From Gimesia aquarii (GTDB lineage Bacteria > Planctomycetota > Planctomycetia > Planctomycetales > Planctomycetaceae), in the NCBI RefSeq assembly GCF_007748175.1, contig NZ_CP037422.1, forward strand, positions 1,962,528-2,026,527: DNA of 64,000 bases, written 5' to 3'. Below, piece after piece: positions 46,730 to 56,045 of this stretch. The notes beneath the pieces were generated by a model that was given only the letters and a program-made list of their open reading frames with translations, searched no databases and was not told where the DNA came from. Position 1 is the first letter of the stretch; every line of letters begins with the position of its first letter. The position numbers and the translations under genes are program-made.

Positions 46730-48100
46730 ATGAAACCGGAACTTCTCTCCCCCGCTGGGACGCGTAAGGCAATGCAATATGCCTACGCATTTGGTGCTGA
46801 CGCCGTTTATGCCGGGCAGCCTCGTTACAGTCTGCGTGTTCGAGAAAATGAATTCAATAAACTGGAAGTCATGGCAGAAGCCGTTGAAGAAGCACATAAA
46901 CTGGGTAAGAAATTCTATATTGCGAGTAACATTGCACCTCACAATCTGAAAGTGCGTAGTTATCTCAAAAACATGGAACCGGTTATCGATATGAAACCGG
47001 ATGCCCTGATCATGTCTGACCCCGGGTTAATCATGATGGTACGAGAACGTTGGCCAGAAGTTCCCATCCATTTATCAGTTCAGGCGAATGCCGTCAATTA
47101 TGCCACTGTTAAGTTTTGGCAGAACTTTGGTCTGACTCGCGTCATCCTTTCTCGCGAGCTATCAATCAAAGAAGTTGCTGAGATTCAGGAAGAATGTCCT
47201 GACATGGAACTGGAAGTCTTCGTGCACGGTGCACTTTGTATCGCGTATTCAGGGCGCTGTCTACTTTCCGGTTACATGAATCATCGTGATTCAAATCAGG
47301 GAAACTGCACAAACGCCTGTCGCTGGGACTATAAAGTGAATGAAGCGGTCCAGACCATGGAAGGTGATATTGTGCTAAAAAATCCTCCCCCTCCCCAAAG
47401 TCAGCAGCAACTTCCCATCGTGGATCAGGTATTTTTGTTGGAAGAACCACAACGCCCCGGCGAATACATGCCTGCTTACGAAGACGAACATGGTACCTAC
47501 ATCATGAACTCGAAAGACTTGCGTGCGGTACAGCATGTCAAGACTTTTAGTGATATGGGAATCAGTTCGCTGAAAATTGAAGGACGCACAAAATCATTCT
47601 TTTATGCTGCTAGAACCGCACAGGTTTATCGCAAAGCCATCGACGATGCCGCCGCGGGTGTTGAGTTCAATGAGAATTTGTTGGAAATGCTCGACAGTCT
47701 TTCCAATCGTGGTTATACCGAAGGCTTTTTCCAAAGACATGCTTCAGAAAGTATGCAAAATTATGAGCATGGTCGTTCGGTCGCTAACAAACAACAATTT
47801 GTCGGCGATATTATTGACCGTGAGGAAGATGGTCTGATTATCGATGTCAAAAACAAGTTTGGACTCAACGATGAACTTGAGTTGATGACGCCCTCTGGAA
47901 ATACGGTCTTTGAATTGAGAACATTATTAAATCAAAAAACCGAATCGATTGATGTCGCTCCTGGTAGCGGTCATATCGTGAAAATCCCGTTTGCTGAAAA
48001 TCAGCTTGAAGAAAGTGCGGGACAATTAAGCGCACATGATCAACGGTTTGCGTTATTAATGAAATCAGTGCAGACACCGGCCACAACAAGCCTTGTTTAA
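46730..48100 (+). CDS. trhP: Peptidase U32 family, tRNA U34 hydroxylation protein (TrhP/YegQ-like)
   Basis: The 456-residue protein starts KPELLSPAGTRKAMQYAYAF, the U32 entry motif, with GADAVYAGQPRYSLRVRENE. The cysteine cluster VFVHGALCIAYSGRC, LLSGYMNHRDSNQGN and CTNACRWDYKV matches the YegQ/TrhP subgroup closely. SSLKIEGRTKSFFYAARTAQ and a C-terminal beta domain complete the fold. TrhP takes part in prephenate-dependent 5-hydroxylation of uridine 34 in tRNA. The YegQ-like C-terminal extension is present; the alternative in this family is RlhA for 23S rRNA. Confidence 0.88.
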   Translation: MKPELLSPAGTRKAMQYAYAFGADAVYAGQPRYSLRVRENEFNKLEVMAEAVEEAHKLGKKFYIASNIAPHNLKVRSYLKNMEPVIDMKPDALIMSDPGLIMMVRERWPEVPIHLSVQANAVNYATVKFWQNFGLTRVILSRELSIKEVAEIQEECPDMELEVFVHGALCIAYSGRCLLSGYMNHRDSNQGNCTNACRWDYKVNEAVQTMEGDIVLKNPPPPQSQQQLPIVDQVFLLEEPQRPGEYMPAYEDEHGTYIMNSKDLRAVQHVKTFSDMGISSLKIEGRTKSFFYAARTAQVYRKAIDDAAAGVEFNENLLEMLDSLSNRGYTEGFFQRHASESMQNYEHGRSVANKQQFVGDIIDREEDGLIIDVKNKFGLNDELELMTPSGNTVFELRTLLNQKTESIDVAPGSGHIVKIPFAENQLEESAGQLSAHDQRFALLMKSVQTPATTSLV

Positions 48101-48106
48101 TACAAA

Positions 48107-48769
48107 CTATTTTTTGGCAGCAACCGTTAATTCATTTTTTACCTTACGAACACCTGGCTCCAACATAGCCAGGAACTCCACCAGTTTTTTGGCACTTGCT
48201 GATTCGACTTGACCACGTAGTGTGACACTCCGATCAGCGTTCAACTGGAACTGCACATCTCGAAACCGTTCGTTTCGTTCTTTGATTCGACCAAAGGACT
48301 GATCCATTGATGTTTTCATATTACTTAGCGGGAGAGGAGCAGACTTAAATGCCACTCTCATCTGTGGACGAAATGCAGGCGCTTTTATTGCATTCTGACC
48401 TGTATTAAACTGATTTCGACCATTTTGAAATCCGCTCGTGTTTGCCCGGTTAAAGTTGCGATTCTGCCCAACAGTATTGGCCGTATTTTGTGCATTTGTA
48501 CGTCCAATAAATGAGTTTTGCGCTGCATCGGATCGACCGATGAAGGAATTTTGAGGAGTCACTGTTTGCGCGTTACCAAAAGTAGAAAGCCCTAATTGGG
48601 AATCACCAAAGGCACTATTCCTGGAACCCGTATTCCCAAAACTCGTTCCTGCATTACCCGAGGCATTATTTGACAAAGATTGTACCTGAGCCTGACATCG
48701 CTCGGAGAGACCAAAAAGCAACAAGGCACAAACTATGACGTTCATTGTATTTATGAGAACAAAACGCAT
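48107..48769 (-). CDS. BON-domain protein with repetitive N-terminal region
   Basis: The 220-residue protein has a signal peptide ending near CQAQ. The next ~110 residues are Asn/Ser/Gly-rich with repeats around SFG, NSAFG, STFG and twice QNSFIGR. The C-terminus (about 150-218) is a BON domain (RFRDVQFQLNADRSVTLRGQ, then VRKVKNELTV), a periplasmic or membrane-associated binding module. It lies downstream of the secretin-linked lipoprotein gene on the same strand, separated by 113 bases, and could belong to the same secretion locus. Function inferred only from the domain. Confidence 0.78.
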   Translation of the reverse strand: MRFVLINTMNVIVCALLLFGLSERCQAQVQSLSNNASGNAGTSFGNTGSRNSAFGDSQLGLSTFGNAQTVTPQNSFIGRSDAAQNSFIGRTNAQNTANTVGQNRNFNRANTSGFQNGRNQFNTGQNAIKAPAFRPQMRVAFKSAPLPLSNMKTSMDQSFGRIKERNERFRDVQFQLNADRSVTLRGQVESASAKKLVEFLAMLEPGVRKVKNELTVAAKK

Positions 48770-48882
48770 CGTGTTTCTCCTGAAACAGAAGCAAACGCAA
48801 AACCAGCTTGAATAAACGTTAATTATAACATCGACTTTTTACTGTGGAAGTAAATAACCTGTTTTCTGATTAGAGAATCATG

Positions 48883-49773
48883 TTATTCCACAGAACCACT
48901 TAATCGAAACTTACGATAACTGGTCGAATTTGCGGGAATAGATTCATTCTCAGAATTCCTAAATCGTTCCGTTGATTGTTGCCTTTGGTCATCCAATAAA
49001 CGAGCCATTTGATTTTCCAATTGGCGAATTCGTTCATCGCGTTCATCTAAAACAGGCGTCAACGATTCTGCTTTCGTTTGCTGAATTCGTTCTTGTCGCT
49101 GTTCAGAATCATTAAATTTAATTTGTTTATGCTCCCGAGATAGCTCTAGACGCTTTCCTGTTTCTCGTCTTGCTAAAGTATCGACTTCGATCTGACCTTT
49201 TGCTTCGAAGTGCTGTTGGTTCTGTGTTAGAGACGTTTGCCTTGTTTCAGGAGTTGTTCCTTCCAGTTTCACTGAAACCATTCGCGAATAGACATCAGAA
49301 ACTCTTTGCTGGGTCAGTTGAACGCGCAAGGCACATTCCGCTTGAATCCGACCTTTTCGAACATACGGTATGAAAACCTGATAGCCAGGACCTAAAGTCG
49401 ATTCAACCGCGTGAGCCTGCCATGCTCCTGAATCAAATTTGTATTGATGAATTGGTTTTGTTTGACCTTCCAGATCACCCTGGTCATCGAATAGATGAAT
49501 CATCACCTCGCCCTTCACGTAAACAGGCGAGGGGTTATTATGCTGGAAAAACAATAACTGGCCAGCAAATCCTCGGGTTGGCATTCCATCAACCCCTTTT
49601 CCTTCAGCCGGTTCCCAGAGTGCTACAATTTCATAGACCGGTTTTTTGGGTGTCGCAAACTGATGTTTCATTTTCCAATCCCAACTGGTCAGATCGATGC
49701 TTGCGCATCCCGTAACGAGTGTTGAAAGAAATAAAATCATCAAATATCGAAAAGGCATGATTAAATAGTCCAT
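48883..49773 (-). CDS. Lipoprotein directly coupled to the secretin gene
   Basis: The 296-residue protein starts 3 bases after the secretin stop. The signal reads LSTLVTGC. The mature domain (about 40-170; KPVYEIVALWEPAEGKGVDG; VYVKGEVMIHLFDDQGDLEG; GYQVFIPYVRKGRIQAECAL) looks like a beta-sandwich. The rest is a Gln/Glu/Arg-rich coiled segment (LDERDERIRQLENQMARLLD). No family is recognised. Position suggests a secretin accessory or pilotin-like role in the outer membrane, an inference from context only. Confidence 0.75.
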   Translation of the reverse strand: MDYLIMPFRYLMILFLSTLVTGCASIDLTSWDWKMKHQFATPKKPVYEIVALWEPAEGKGVDGMPTRGFAGQLLFFQHNNPSPVYVKGEVMIHLFDDQGDLEGQTKPIHQYKFDSGAWQAHAVESTLGPGYQVFIPYVRKGRIQAECALRVQLTQQRVSDVYSRMVSVKLEGTTPETRQTSLTQNQQHFEAKGQIEVDTLARRETGKRLELSREHKQIKFNDSEQRQERIQQTKAESLTPVLDERDERIRQLENQMARLLDDQRQQSTERFRNSENESIPANSTSYRKFRLSGSVE

Positions 49774-49776
49774 TTA

Positions 49777-52700
49777 TTAATCTCGCCCCCAATAAGGAAA
49801 ACGCCTTTGTTTTACCGGCTTCTTTTTAGATCGTTTTGTTAAAGCCTCTGTTTCATAACCGATTTGCTGGATCTCTCCACTGCTTTCATTTTCGATCATT
49901 TCAGATGAATTCAAATTGGATTGAGGCATCTCAGCTGGCGGTATCGGTTCTAAGAGCCCGTCTCCATCAGGGATGAACTCTGGTTCTCCCGGAGGTACAG
50001 CAAAAATAGGTCCATGCATTTCTTCCGCTTTTTCTTCCATCAGGTGAATGCGCTCTGCTTCGACCTGCTTAATGAATTCGGAATCAGCATCATTTTGAAT
50101 GATGCGTGGAGTCAGGAACACCAATAACTCTTTACGTCTGGTTGAGGATGAGTCATAGCGAAAGGGGATGCCTAAAAAAGGAATATCACCCAACCAAGGG
50201 ACTTTGCGTTCAATAGTAGTATCAGATTCGGTAATCATTCCACCTAAAACTACAGTTTGACCATTGGGAACGCTGACCGTCGTCTGGACTTGTGTAATGT
50301 TCTTAATCGGAGATTCAACAACATTTCCAGTGGTTGCATCCGTAAAGATGGGAACGCTTTGTCCATCAAAATCGCTTTTCTCAGCTATGGTTTCCATGAC
50401 AATATTACCATCAGGGCTAATCCGTGGTGTCACTGCCAGAATAATTCCTGCTTCATCTTGTTCGATGACAGGGTTTGCTGAACCTACACTGGAAACCGTG
50501 ACGCCGTTCACCACCGGAACAATTTGTCCCACCTGTATTTGGGCGGTGACATTATCGACCGTTCGAATTTGAGGACGGCTCAATATGTGCACATTCCGTT
50601 TGGCAGCTAATGCCCGAATTAAGACACTGACAGACTCAGAACTAGCAGAAAGCACCAGTCCACCAAAGCCAAGATCATCATTACCGCGCTGTAATGAAAA
50701 GTTACTCAATGCCTGACCGGCCGTATTTCCAACGTTATTAGAATTATTGGTTCCCAGTGGGTTAATACTATTAAACAGAAAGCCGGGCGTTGCCTCTTGG
50801 GAAACAATTGTTTGGTTGGTTTGAGTGACGTTATTTTGTCCGGTGACGGTTTGCTGTACCGTCAGAATGTTGTCGATGATACTTCGATTAAAGAGCAATG
50901 AATCCTGAATTCCCAACTCAACTCCAAACTCGTCATCGTTATCCAATTCGACTTCAACAATCAAAGCCTGAATGATGACTTGCGGAGCTTCCTTATCCAA
51001 TTCTTTGACGAGATTGGATATTTCAGCAAAATAGCGAGGCGTGGCACTGATAATTAAATTATTGTTTATCGGTTCAGGAACGACAATGATTTCGCGTTCC
51101 AGCAACTCAAAACTACTGATCAGATCAGGGTCCTGAGCAATAAGTGAACGTTGAGTGTCAAGAAATTCATTAATGGCTACAGCCACATCCGCGACCGGAG
51201 TGTTTTTCAATTGAATCACTGTAGTTTCACGTTTTCGGCTATCTGCACCATCCAATTTTAACAGGATGGCTTCGACAATCTGTAATGCATCAGCTCCGCC
51301 TTGCGCGACAACTGAATTGGTTCGTCGATCTACCGTAAATTTCAAGGGTACTAAGTTACTGTTGGTATCATCAATACCCGCAATTTGAATTCCTAAATCA
51401 GTTTGTTGATTCTCGACGGAAAAAGTAGACTGTAGCAAAGTCACCATCAAGTCTGCGTCAGCGTTTTTCAATGTAAAAACTTTTAATTCCGCAACCGTCG
51501 AGACACGTTGATCAAATTGATTGATTAAAGCTTCTACCAACTCCAGACTGTCTTTAGGAGCAGTAACAACCAGTGTGTTTGCACGCGGATCGGCAATGAC
51601 TCGAATGTCTGCTAATAATCCTGATCGCAAGACCTGGCTTTGAGATCCATCGTGTGTCAAAAACTCCAGGACAACTGAGCGTGCTTCCTGTAATTGTTGG
51701 GCTGTTTCACCCCCCGCGCCTCCAAAATTAGCTCCGGAACCTGCTGTTCGAGCTGCTGCCGGGTTAAGCACACTTTGTAATGTTGAGTTCAGAGTTTCAG
51801 CTAAATCCTCTGCAATCGCATTCTTTAGAGGAAATATTTTGACACGGCTGATTGCCTTGGATTGATCCTGGTCAATCTTCTGAATCAGCGCCGCGACCTC
51901 CTGCATATCTCTTGGCTGGGCTTGAACGATGATCGAATTGGTTCGTATATTGGGAGAAACAATAATGCGAGTTCCCAACCCACCTCGTTCATCGTAAAAC
52001 TCACGTAATGTTGTAGAGACTTGAGTGGCACTGGCACTTTTCAAATGAAACACACCAAATTCGGTGAGTGGGTTCACGGGCTGATCCAGTTCCTCTGCCA
52101 GCTTAAGAATCGAAGGCATATCTGTATCAGGTGCTAGAATCAATAATGCGTTGGGCTTTCCCAGAGGAATGAATTTGATTTTTTGAGTCTGCCCTTGAAT
52201 AGCTCGTAAGTTAACAAGCTCTTCATACACGCCATTCAAAAGATCAGCCAGTGCAGTCGAATTGACATGACGCAGATTTAATAAATGGATGTCAGGACGG
52301 GTACCTGCACTTAATTCTTCCAACTCTTTGATGATCTTCATCAGTGCTTCAACATCTTCATCTTTACCGCGTAAGATCAGAACTCCGAGATCTGGGACAG
52401 ACTCGATATTCACATTGCCCTTTAGATCTTGCAATAATTCCGGAAGCGCTTGCTGTTTTTGAGCTTGATCCGGTTTCTCTGCTGGACCGGGTGGTACTGG
52501 ATCTTGACTTGTGTTCTCAGGCTGTTTTTCGTCAAAACTGATTTGATCTATACGCTGTCTTAATTGATTGAAACTTCGATTACGTAAGTGCGGTGGTGTT
52601 TTAGGAGCACTATTTTGAGATAAGCTCAAATGCGAACCTGTTTTAACTGTACTTGCTTTCAATTGCTCATGCAGGGTTTGAGCAACTCTACCAATTTTCA

Positions 52701-53775
52701 TCGTACCTGATACAAGCTGAATTGACTCTGCATAACCTTTGGCAGCTTGATCAAGTCTCATGACAGTTGATCTTAATGAATTCGCTTTGGAACTAGCGCA
52801 TTCAAAAACCAATGCATTGTTTTCTTTATCGAGTCCTATACGAAAATCAATATGTGAATCAACTGGGTTCTCTAAATCAGTTGATTCATCCTTGAGTACC
52901 TTTTGAGTTCCATTCATAAAAACTACGATTCCGGGGAAACCACCTGGACCCTCTCCCTGCAGTTCAGCACGTGTTTCTAAGGCATGATAGAACTGTCTGA
53001 GAATTTCTGTACTACTCAACGTACTTGGACGAACTGAAAACAGAGTTTTCCTCAGTTTCGATTGAGATTTTGGAAGTTTTTGTGCACTTTCTTCAAAAGT
53101 CGCTGGTACATCTGGCTGAGTGATGCGTGATTCAGACGCCTTAGTTTGTTTCTGGTAGTTTACCTGTTGAACTCCATGATTCTTTCTTTCGGTATTTATT
53201 TTCGATTTACCGTTTTGGATGGTCGGGGGAATATACTTTGCCTTGGTCTGTCGAAGATCGAGAACGACTAGAAATTTGTCTTTTTGAAGCAACCGAAATC
53301 CCTTAGGTTCGAGTTCTCGATTTAAGATTTGTAAAGTTTGATCAAAGGAATGCAGTCGTTTATCTCGACGCGAAAAAAAACCTTTCGGTACAACATCCAT
53401 TACCAATGTCAGTTCATTTTGCTCTGCAACTTGCTCTAATACTTTCTTCCACGTCGATTGGACATAGTTTAAAGAAATTTCTGCAGGCGCTTTACCTGGT
53501 CGATGTTCGTTCTGGGAAAAGCTTCGCTCATAGTCATCTGAAACAGCTTTAGTTTCCTTCGTCTTTGTAGAGGATGGCTTTCGGAAGCGATTCCAAAACG
53601 AGGGCTTTGAGTCGGCGTAAACAGAAACCGAAGGCCCGCAAAGAACGAGCAGTGCTAACAGGCAACGTAAATGCCTGGAACAATTTCTGATTAATCGTAT
53701 GAATAAAAACAACGTTTCACCCCATTGATACCATAAGCCGACTTCAGGAATTCTGATCAAGGAATGTAGACGCAT
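49777..53775 (-). CDS. gspD: Type II secretion secretin (GspD-like)
   Basis: The 1332-residue protein has a signal anchor/peptide (LLALLVLCGPSVSVYA) and an STN-like N0 domain (APAEISLNYVQSTWKKVLEQ, then VMDVVPKGFFSRRDKRLHSF). Repeated secretin N-domains follow (LHLLNLRHVNSTALADLLNG; VFHLKSASATQVSTTLREFY; LKVFTLKNADADLMVTLLQS; VIQLKNTPVADVAVAINEFL). The C-terminal secretin domain ends in VPWLGDIPFLGIPFRYD and ELLVFLTPRIIQ. It forms the outer-membrane channel. It is far longer than the typical 650-700 residues because of extra N-domains and long linkers. It is transcribed with the downstream lipoprotein; 302 bases separate it from the gspM-like gene. Confidence 0.93.
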   Translation of the reverse strand: MRLHSLIRIPEVGLWYQWGETLFLFIRLIRNCSRHLRCLLALLVLCGPSVSVYADSKPSFWNRFRKPSSTKTKETKAVSDDYERSFSQNEHRPGKAPAEISLNYVQSTWKKVLEQVAEQNELTLVMDVVPKGFFSRRDKRLHSFDQTLQILNRELEPKGFRLLQKDKFLVVLDLRQTKAKYIPPTIQNGKSKINTERKNHGVQQVNYQKQTKASESRITQPDVPATFEESAQKLPKSQSKLRKTLFSVRPSTLSSTEILRQFYHALETRAELQGEGPGGFPGIVVFMNGTQKVLKDESTDLENPVDSHIDFRIGLDKENNALVFECASSKANSLRSTVMRLDQAAKGYAESIQLVSGTMKIGRVAQTLHEQLKASTVKTGSHLSLSQNSAPKTPPHLRNRSFNQLRQRIDQISFDEKQPENTSQDPVPPGPAEKPDQAQKQQALPELLQDLKGNVNIESVPDLGVLILRGKDEDVEALMKIIKELEELSAGTRPDIHLLNLRHVNSTALADLLNGVYEELVNLRAIQGQTQKIKFIPLGKPNALLILAPDTDMPSILKLAEELDQPVNPLTEFGVFHLKSASATQVSTTLREFYDERGGLGTRIIVSPNIRTNSIIVQAQPRDMQEVAALIQKIDQDQSKAISRVKIFPLKNAIAEDLAETLNSTLQSVLNPAAARTAGSGANFGGAGGETAQQLQEARSVVLEFLTHDGSQSQVLRSGLLADIRVIADPRANTLVVTAPKDSLELVEALINQFDQRVSTVAELKVFTLKNADADLMVTLLQSTFSVENQQTDLGIQIAGIDDTNSNLVPLKFTVDRRTNSVVAQGGADALQIVEAILLKLDGADSRKRETTVIQLKNTPVADVAVAINEFLDTQRSLIAQDPDLISSFELLEREIIVVPEPINNNLIISATPRYFAEISNLVKELDKEAPQVIIQALIVEVELDNDDEFGVELGIQDSLLFNRSIIDNILTVQQTVTGQNNVTQTNQTIVSQEATPGFLFNSINPLGTNNSNNVGNTAGQALSNFSLQRGNDDLGFGGLVLSASSESVSVLIRALAAKRNVHILSRPQIRTVDNVTAQIQVGQIVPVVNGVTVSSVGSANPVIEQDEAGIILAVTPRISPDGNIVMETIAEKSDFDGQSVPIFTDATTGNVVESPIKNITQVQTTVSVPNGQTVVLGGMITESDTTIERKVPWLGDIPFLGIPFRYDSSSTRRKELLVFLTPRIIQNDADSEFIKQVEAERIHLMEEKAEEMHGPIFAVPPGEPEFIPDGDGLLEPIPPAEMPQSNLNSSEMIENESSGEIQQIGYETEALTKRSKKKPVKQRRFPYWGRD

Positions 53776-54077
53776 CTCAAGCGAGATCGTCCCTGAAAGA
53801 ATCCCTACAATCGTTAATATCGGAAAAGTTTGACTATTTTATTGAACAAAGGTGTTTATATTTGGAAAGAAAATCAGAGTTTTTTAGGGCTCGGCGATTA
53901 ACATAACTTCATATATAGTAATGATATGCGCATAAATACTTCCGCCCGTACATGTCAGTGATGTCGGTTTACGAATCGCAGAATTGATGCCTGAGAATAT
54001 AGCGAGCTAAGAATAGGAAAAATGGAGAGGAAAGGTATGAGAAGTAACCATCTCTTTCGAGTTTACAAGAGGAGAGG
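53776..54077. other. Intergenic region within the T2SS locus
   Basis: About 300 bases lie between the gspM-like stop and the secretin start. It is AT-rich with a TATATAG stretch near 53915, consistent with a separate promoter for the secretin gene. No gene is accepted. Confidence 0.45.
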
Positions 54078-55976
54078 CTAATTCAACACAGGAACTGAGG
54101 ACAGGTTTCGCAATGTTCTGAAATTTTCTCCCAGTGAGAGCACCCACGGTTTGCCATCGATCTCCAGAATGAGATATTTATCTGAAATAGACTTCACGAT
54201 GGCGCGGATCTCCGAAACATTAATGGTGTCTCCCGCTTGAACTTCCTGCTTCTGGTTCGTTGCCCGATTTCTTAGCCAGGCAATTTTCTTTCCATCAACG
54301 TTGATACTACCCGTTAAGAACGTAAAAAATGCGTCGTCTAGTAGAACCTTGACAGTAATATTCTCAGTTGAAGAAACAGGAGGCGTCCCCGAATCTGAAA
54401 CTTTTACGGTAATCACGTAGTCTTTTAACTCAGCCGAAGCAGCAGGAGTCCAGGTGAGTTCCCCTGTCTCTAAGTTGAGCTTCACACCCTCAGGAGCTTC
54501 TGATGCTAACTCGAATTTGAGCTTTTGTGGCGGAAGATCGACATCACTGGCTTTCACGAATAGTGAGAGAGGCTGTGTCTGGTATGCAACCACAGATTTG
54601 ATGGCTTCAATTTTTGGTGGCGTATTTTTTTCAAGTAGCTCGATTTGGAACACTTTTTCTTGAGTTTGATCTCCCTGAACTGCAGCGATTGTTATGGGAT
54701 AAACGCCTGCTTTTTGCTCTTTAGCAGGGGACCACTTTAACTTATCCGATTTCATTACCAACCCTGGTAATTTCTCTTTGACAGATAACACAGGAGCATT
54801 GATTGAAGGATTGATACCTACTATAGGAATTTTTAACTCAAGAATATTACCTCTGACAATCGTCTGTTTGGGAATCTCTTTCAGTTCCAGCTTATAAACT
54901 TTATCTGGAACAGGCTTCGCAAATGGATTTGAGGGTGCAACCAAACCATAATCAAAAACCGCCTGTAAATATTGAGGCGCTTGCATGACAACTTCCCCTT
55001 TGGAGTGAGCAGTGGGTTTTGTATCAAGGACTCCACGTTGAACAGCCCATTCTCCATTGGTCTGATTGATAACATTTAAGATTTCGTTATTGATCTTGAT
55101 GAGAAATCGTTGCCCTTTGGGAAAATGTTTTGAACTAAGAACTTTAATCAGTTCTGTATCCTGAGTAATCGACTGTTGCAATTTTGTGTTTCCCTCAGAA
55201 TATTGACTGAGAGGTGATAGCTCAAAAGGTGTACCAGCATCATAGCGAGCAGGGACTGTCGAATTAGCACCTCTCACAATAGTCCAGGTATCCTCTGAGA
55301 TTTCAGTTACAGTGAGAAATTCCTGGTTGATACGAATTCGAAAAGGAGTCTGACTGGGGAAATCAATGACGTCTTGAACCTTCATTTTAGTCCCATCAAA
55401 GTTCAGAATAGCAGCTACTTTTGCACGTGGAAATAATTGCTCACGGGGTTTTGCCTTTGTCAAAGCCAGACCTTCTGCTGTTATTTTCACTTCGAGTGGA
55501 TCAGACTTACCAGTACCGGTACTCTTTAATTCCAAGCGAACAATATTTTGTAATAGATCGGTTTGGTAGAAATGCAGCAGAAAGTGACATAACTGCTGGT
55601 AAGTGGCGGTCCCTTCTAAAGAAACCTGGACGGCAATATAAGTTTTGCCTTCACGGATTCGACGACCAGGTGACAATTTCAAATCTGATATTCCTGAAAG
55701 TTCTGCCAGATCATTTAACCATTCCAGATAGAGCCTTTGTGCATCGTGTTCGTCCGGCGGAAGACTGTGTTCAACCCAGGTTCCCAGTTGTTTGGCTGAA
55801 CGAAGGAGTTCCAGTTCTTGCTGTTCTTTCTGATCAATGGAATTATTGATCACATTCAGTTGATTCTCTCGAGACTCAATTGGTTCGATAAAAGTGCTAT
55901 GTAGAATTGGCATTCCCAACCAGAAGACAATCACAGCTCCAAAAATCAATGCCAGTATTTTTTCTCGTTTTTGCAT
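54078..55976 (-). CDS. GspM/PilO-like protein fused to Ig-like and PilP/GspC-like domains
   Basis: The 632-residue protein has a single N-terminal transmembrane helix (about 7-27) and a PilO-like coiled and ferredoxin-like region to about 165 (LRSAKQLGTWVEHSLPPDEH; KTYIAVQVSLEGTATYQQLC). Two related repeats follow at about 205-255 and 283-333 (FRIRINQEFLTVTEISEDTW / FLIKINNEILNVINQTNGEW, each followed by a V-x-R-G turn). Ig/cadherin-like modules span about 375-547. The C-terminal domain (about 548-632; QEVQAGDTINVSEIRAIVKS) resembles the PilP/GspC homology region. In effect M and C functions appear joined in one protein. It follows the pilM-pilN gene after 69 bases. Confidence 0.75.
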   Translation of the reverse strand: MQKREKILALIFGAVIVFWLGMPILHSTFIEPIESRENQLNVINNSIDQKEQQELELLRSAKQLGTWVEHSLPPDEHDAQRLYLEWLNDLAELSGISDLKLSPGRRIREGKTYIAVQVSLEGTATYQQLCHFLLHFYQTDLLQNIVRLELKSTGTGKSDPLEVKITAEGLALTKAKPREQLFPRAKVAAILNFDGTKMKVQDVIDFPSQTPFRIRINQEFLTVTEISEDTWTIVRGANSTVPARYDAGTPFELSPLSQYSEGNTKLQQSITQDTELIKVLSSKHFPKGQRFLIKINNEILNVINQTNGEWAVQRGVLDTKPTAHSKGEVVMQAPQYLQAVFDYGLVAPSNPFAKPVPDKVYKLELKEIPKQTIVRGNILELKIPIVGINPSINAPVLSVKEKLPGLVMKSDKLKWSPAKEQKAGVYPITIAAVQGDQTQEKVFQIELLEKNTPPKIEAIKSVVAYQTQPLSLFVKASDVDLPPQKLKFELASEAPEGVKLNLETGELTWTPAASAELKDYVITVKVSDSGTPPVSSTENITVKVLLDDAFFTFLTGSINVDGKKIAWLRNRATNQKQEVQAGDTINVSEIRAIVKSISDKYLILEIDGKPWVLSLGENFRTLRNLSSVPVLN

Positions 55977-56045
55977 CGTTCACACACTCAACTCAATGAA
56001 ACAAATTCGCATTTGATTTACGATTCCCGACATAATTCTTCCCAA

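Noticed and set aside
54037..54081. 14-codon forward mini-frame with a good GGAGAGGAAAGG ribosome binding site
   Set aside because: It is on the opposite strand to the T2SS genes and overlaps the end of the gspM-like gene; more likely a purine-rich accident.
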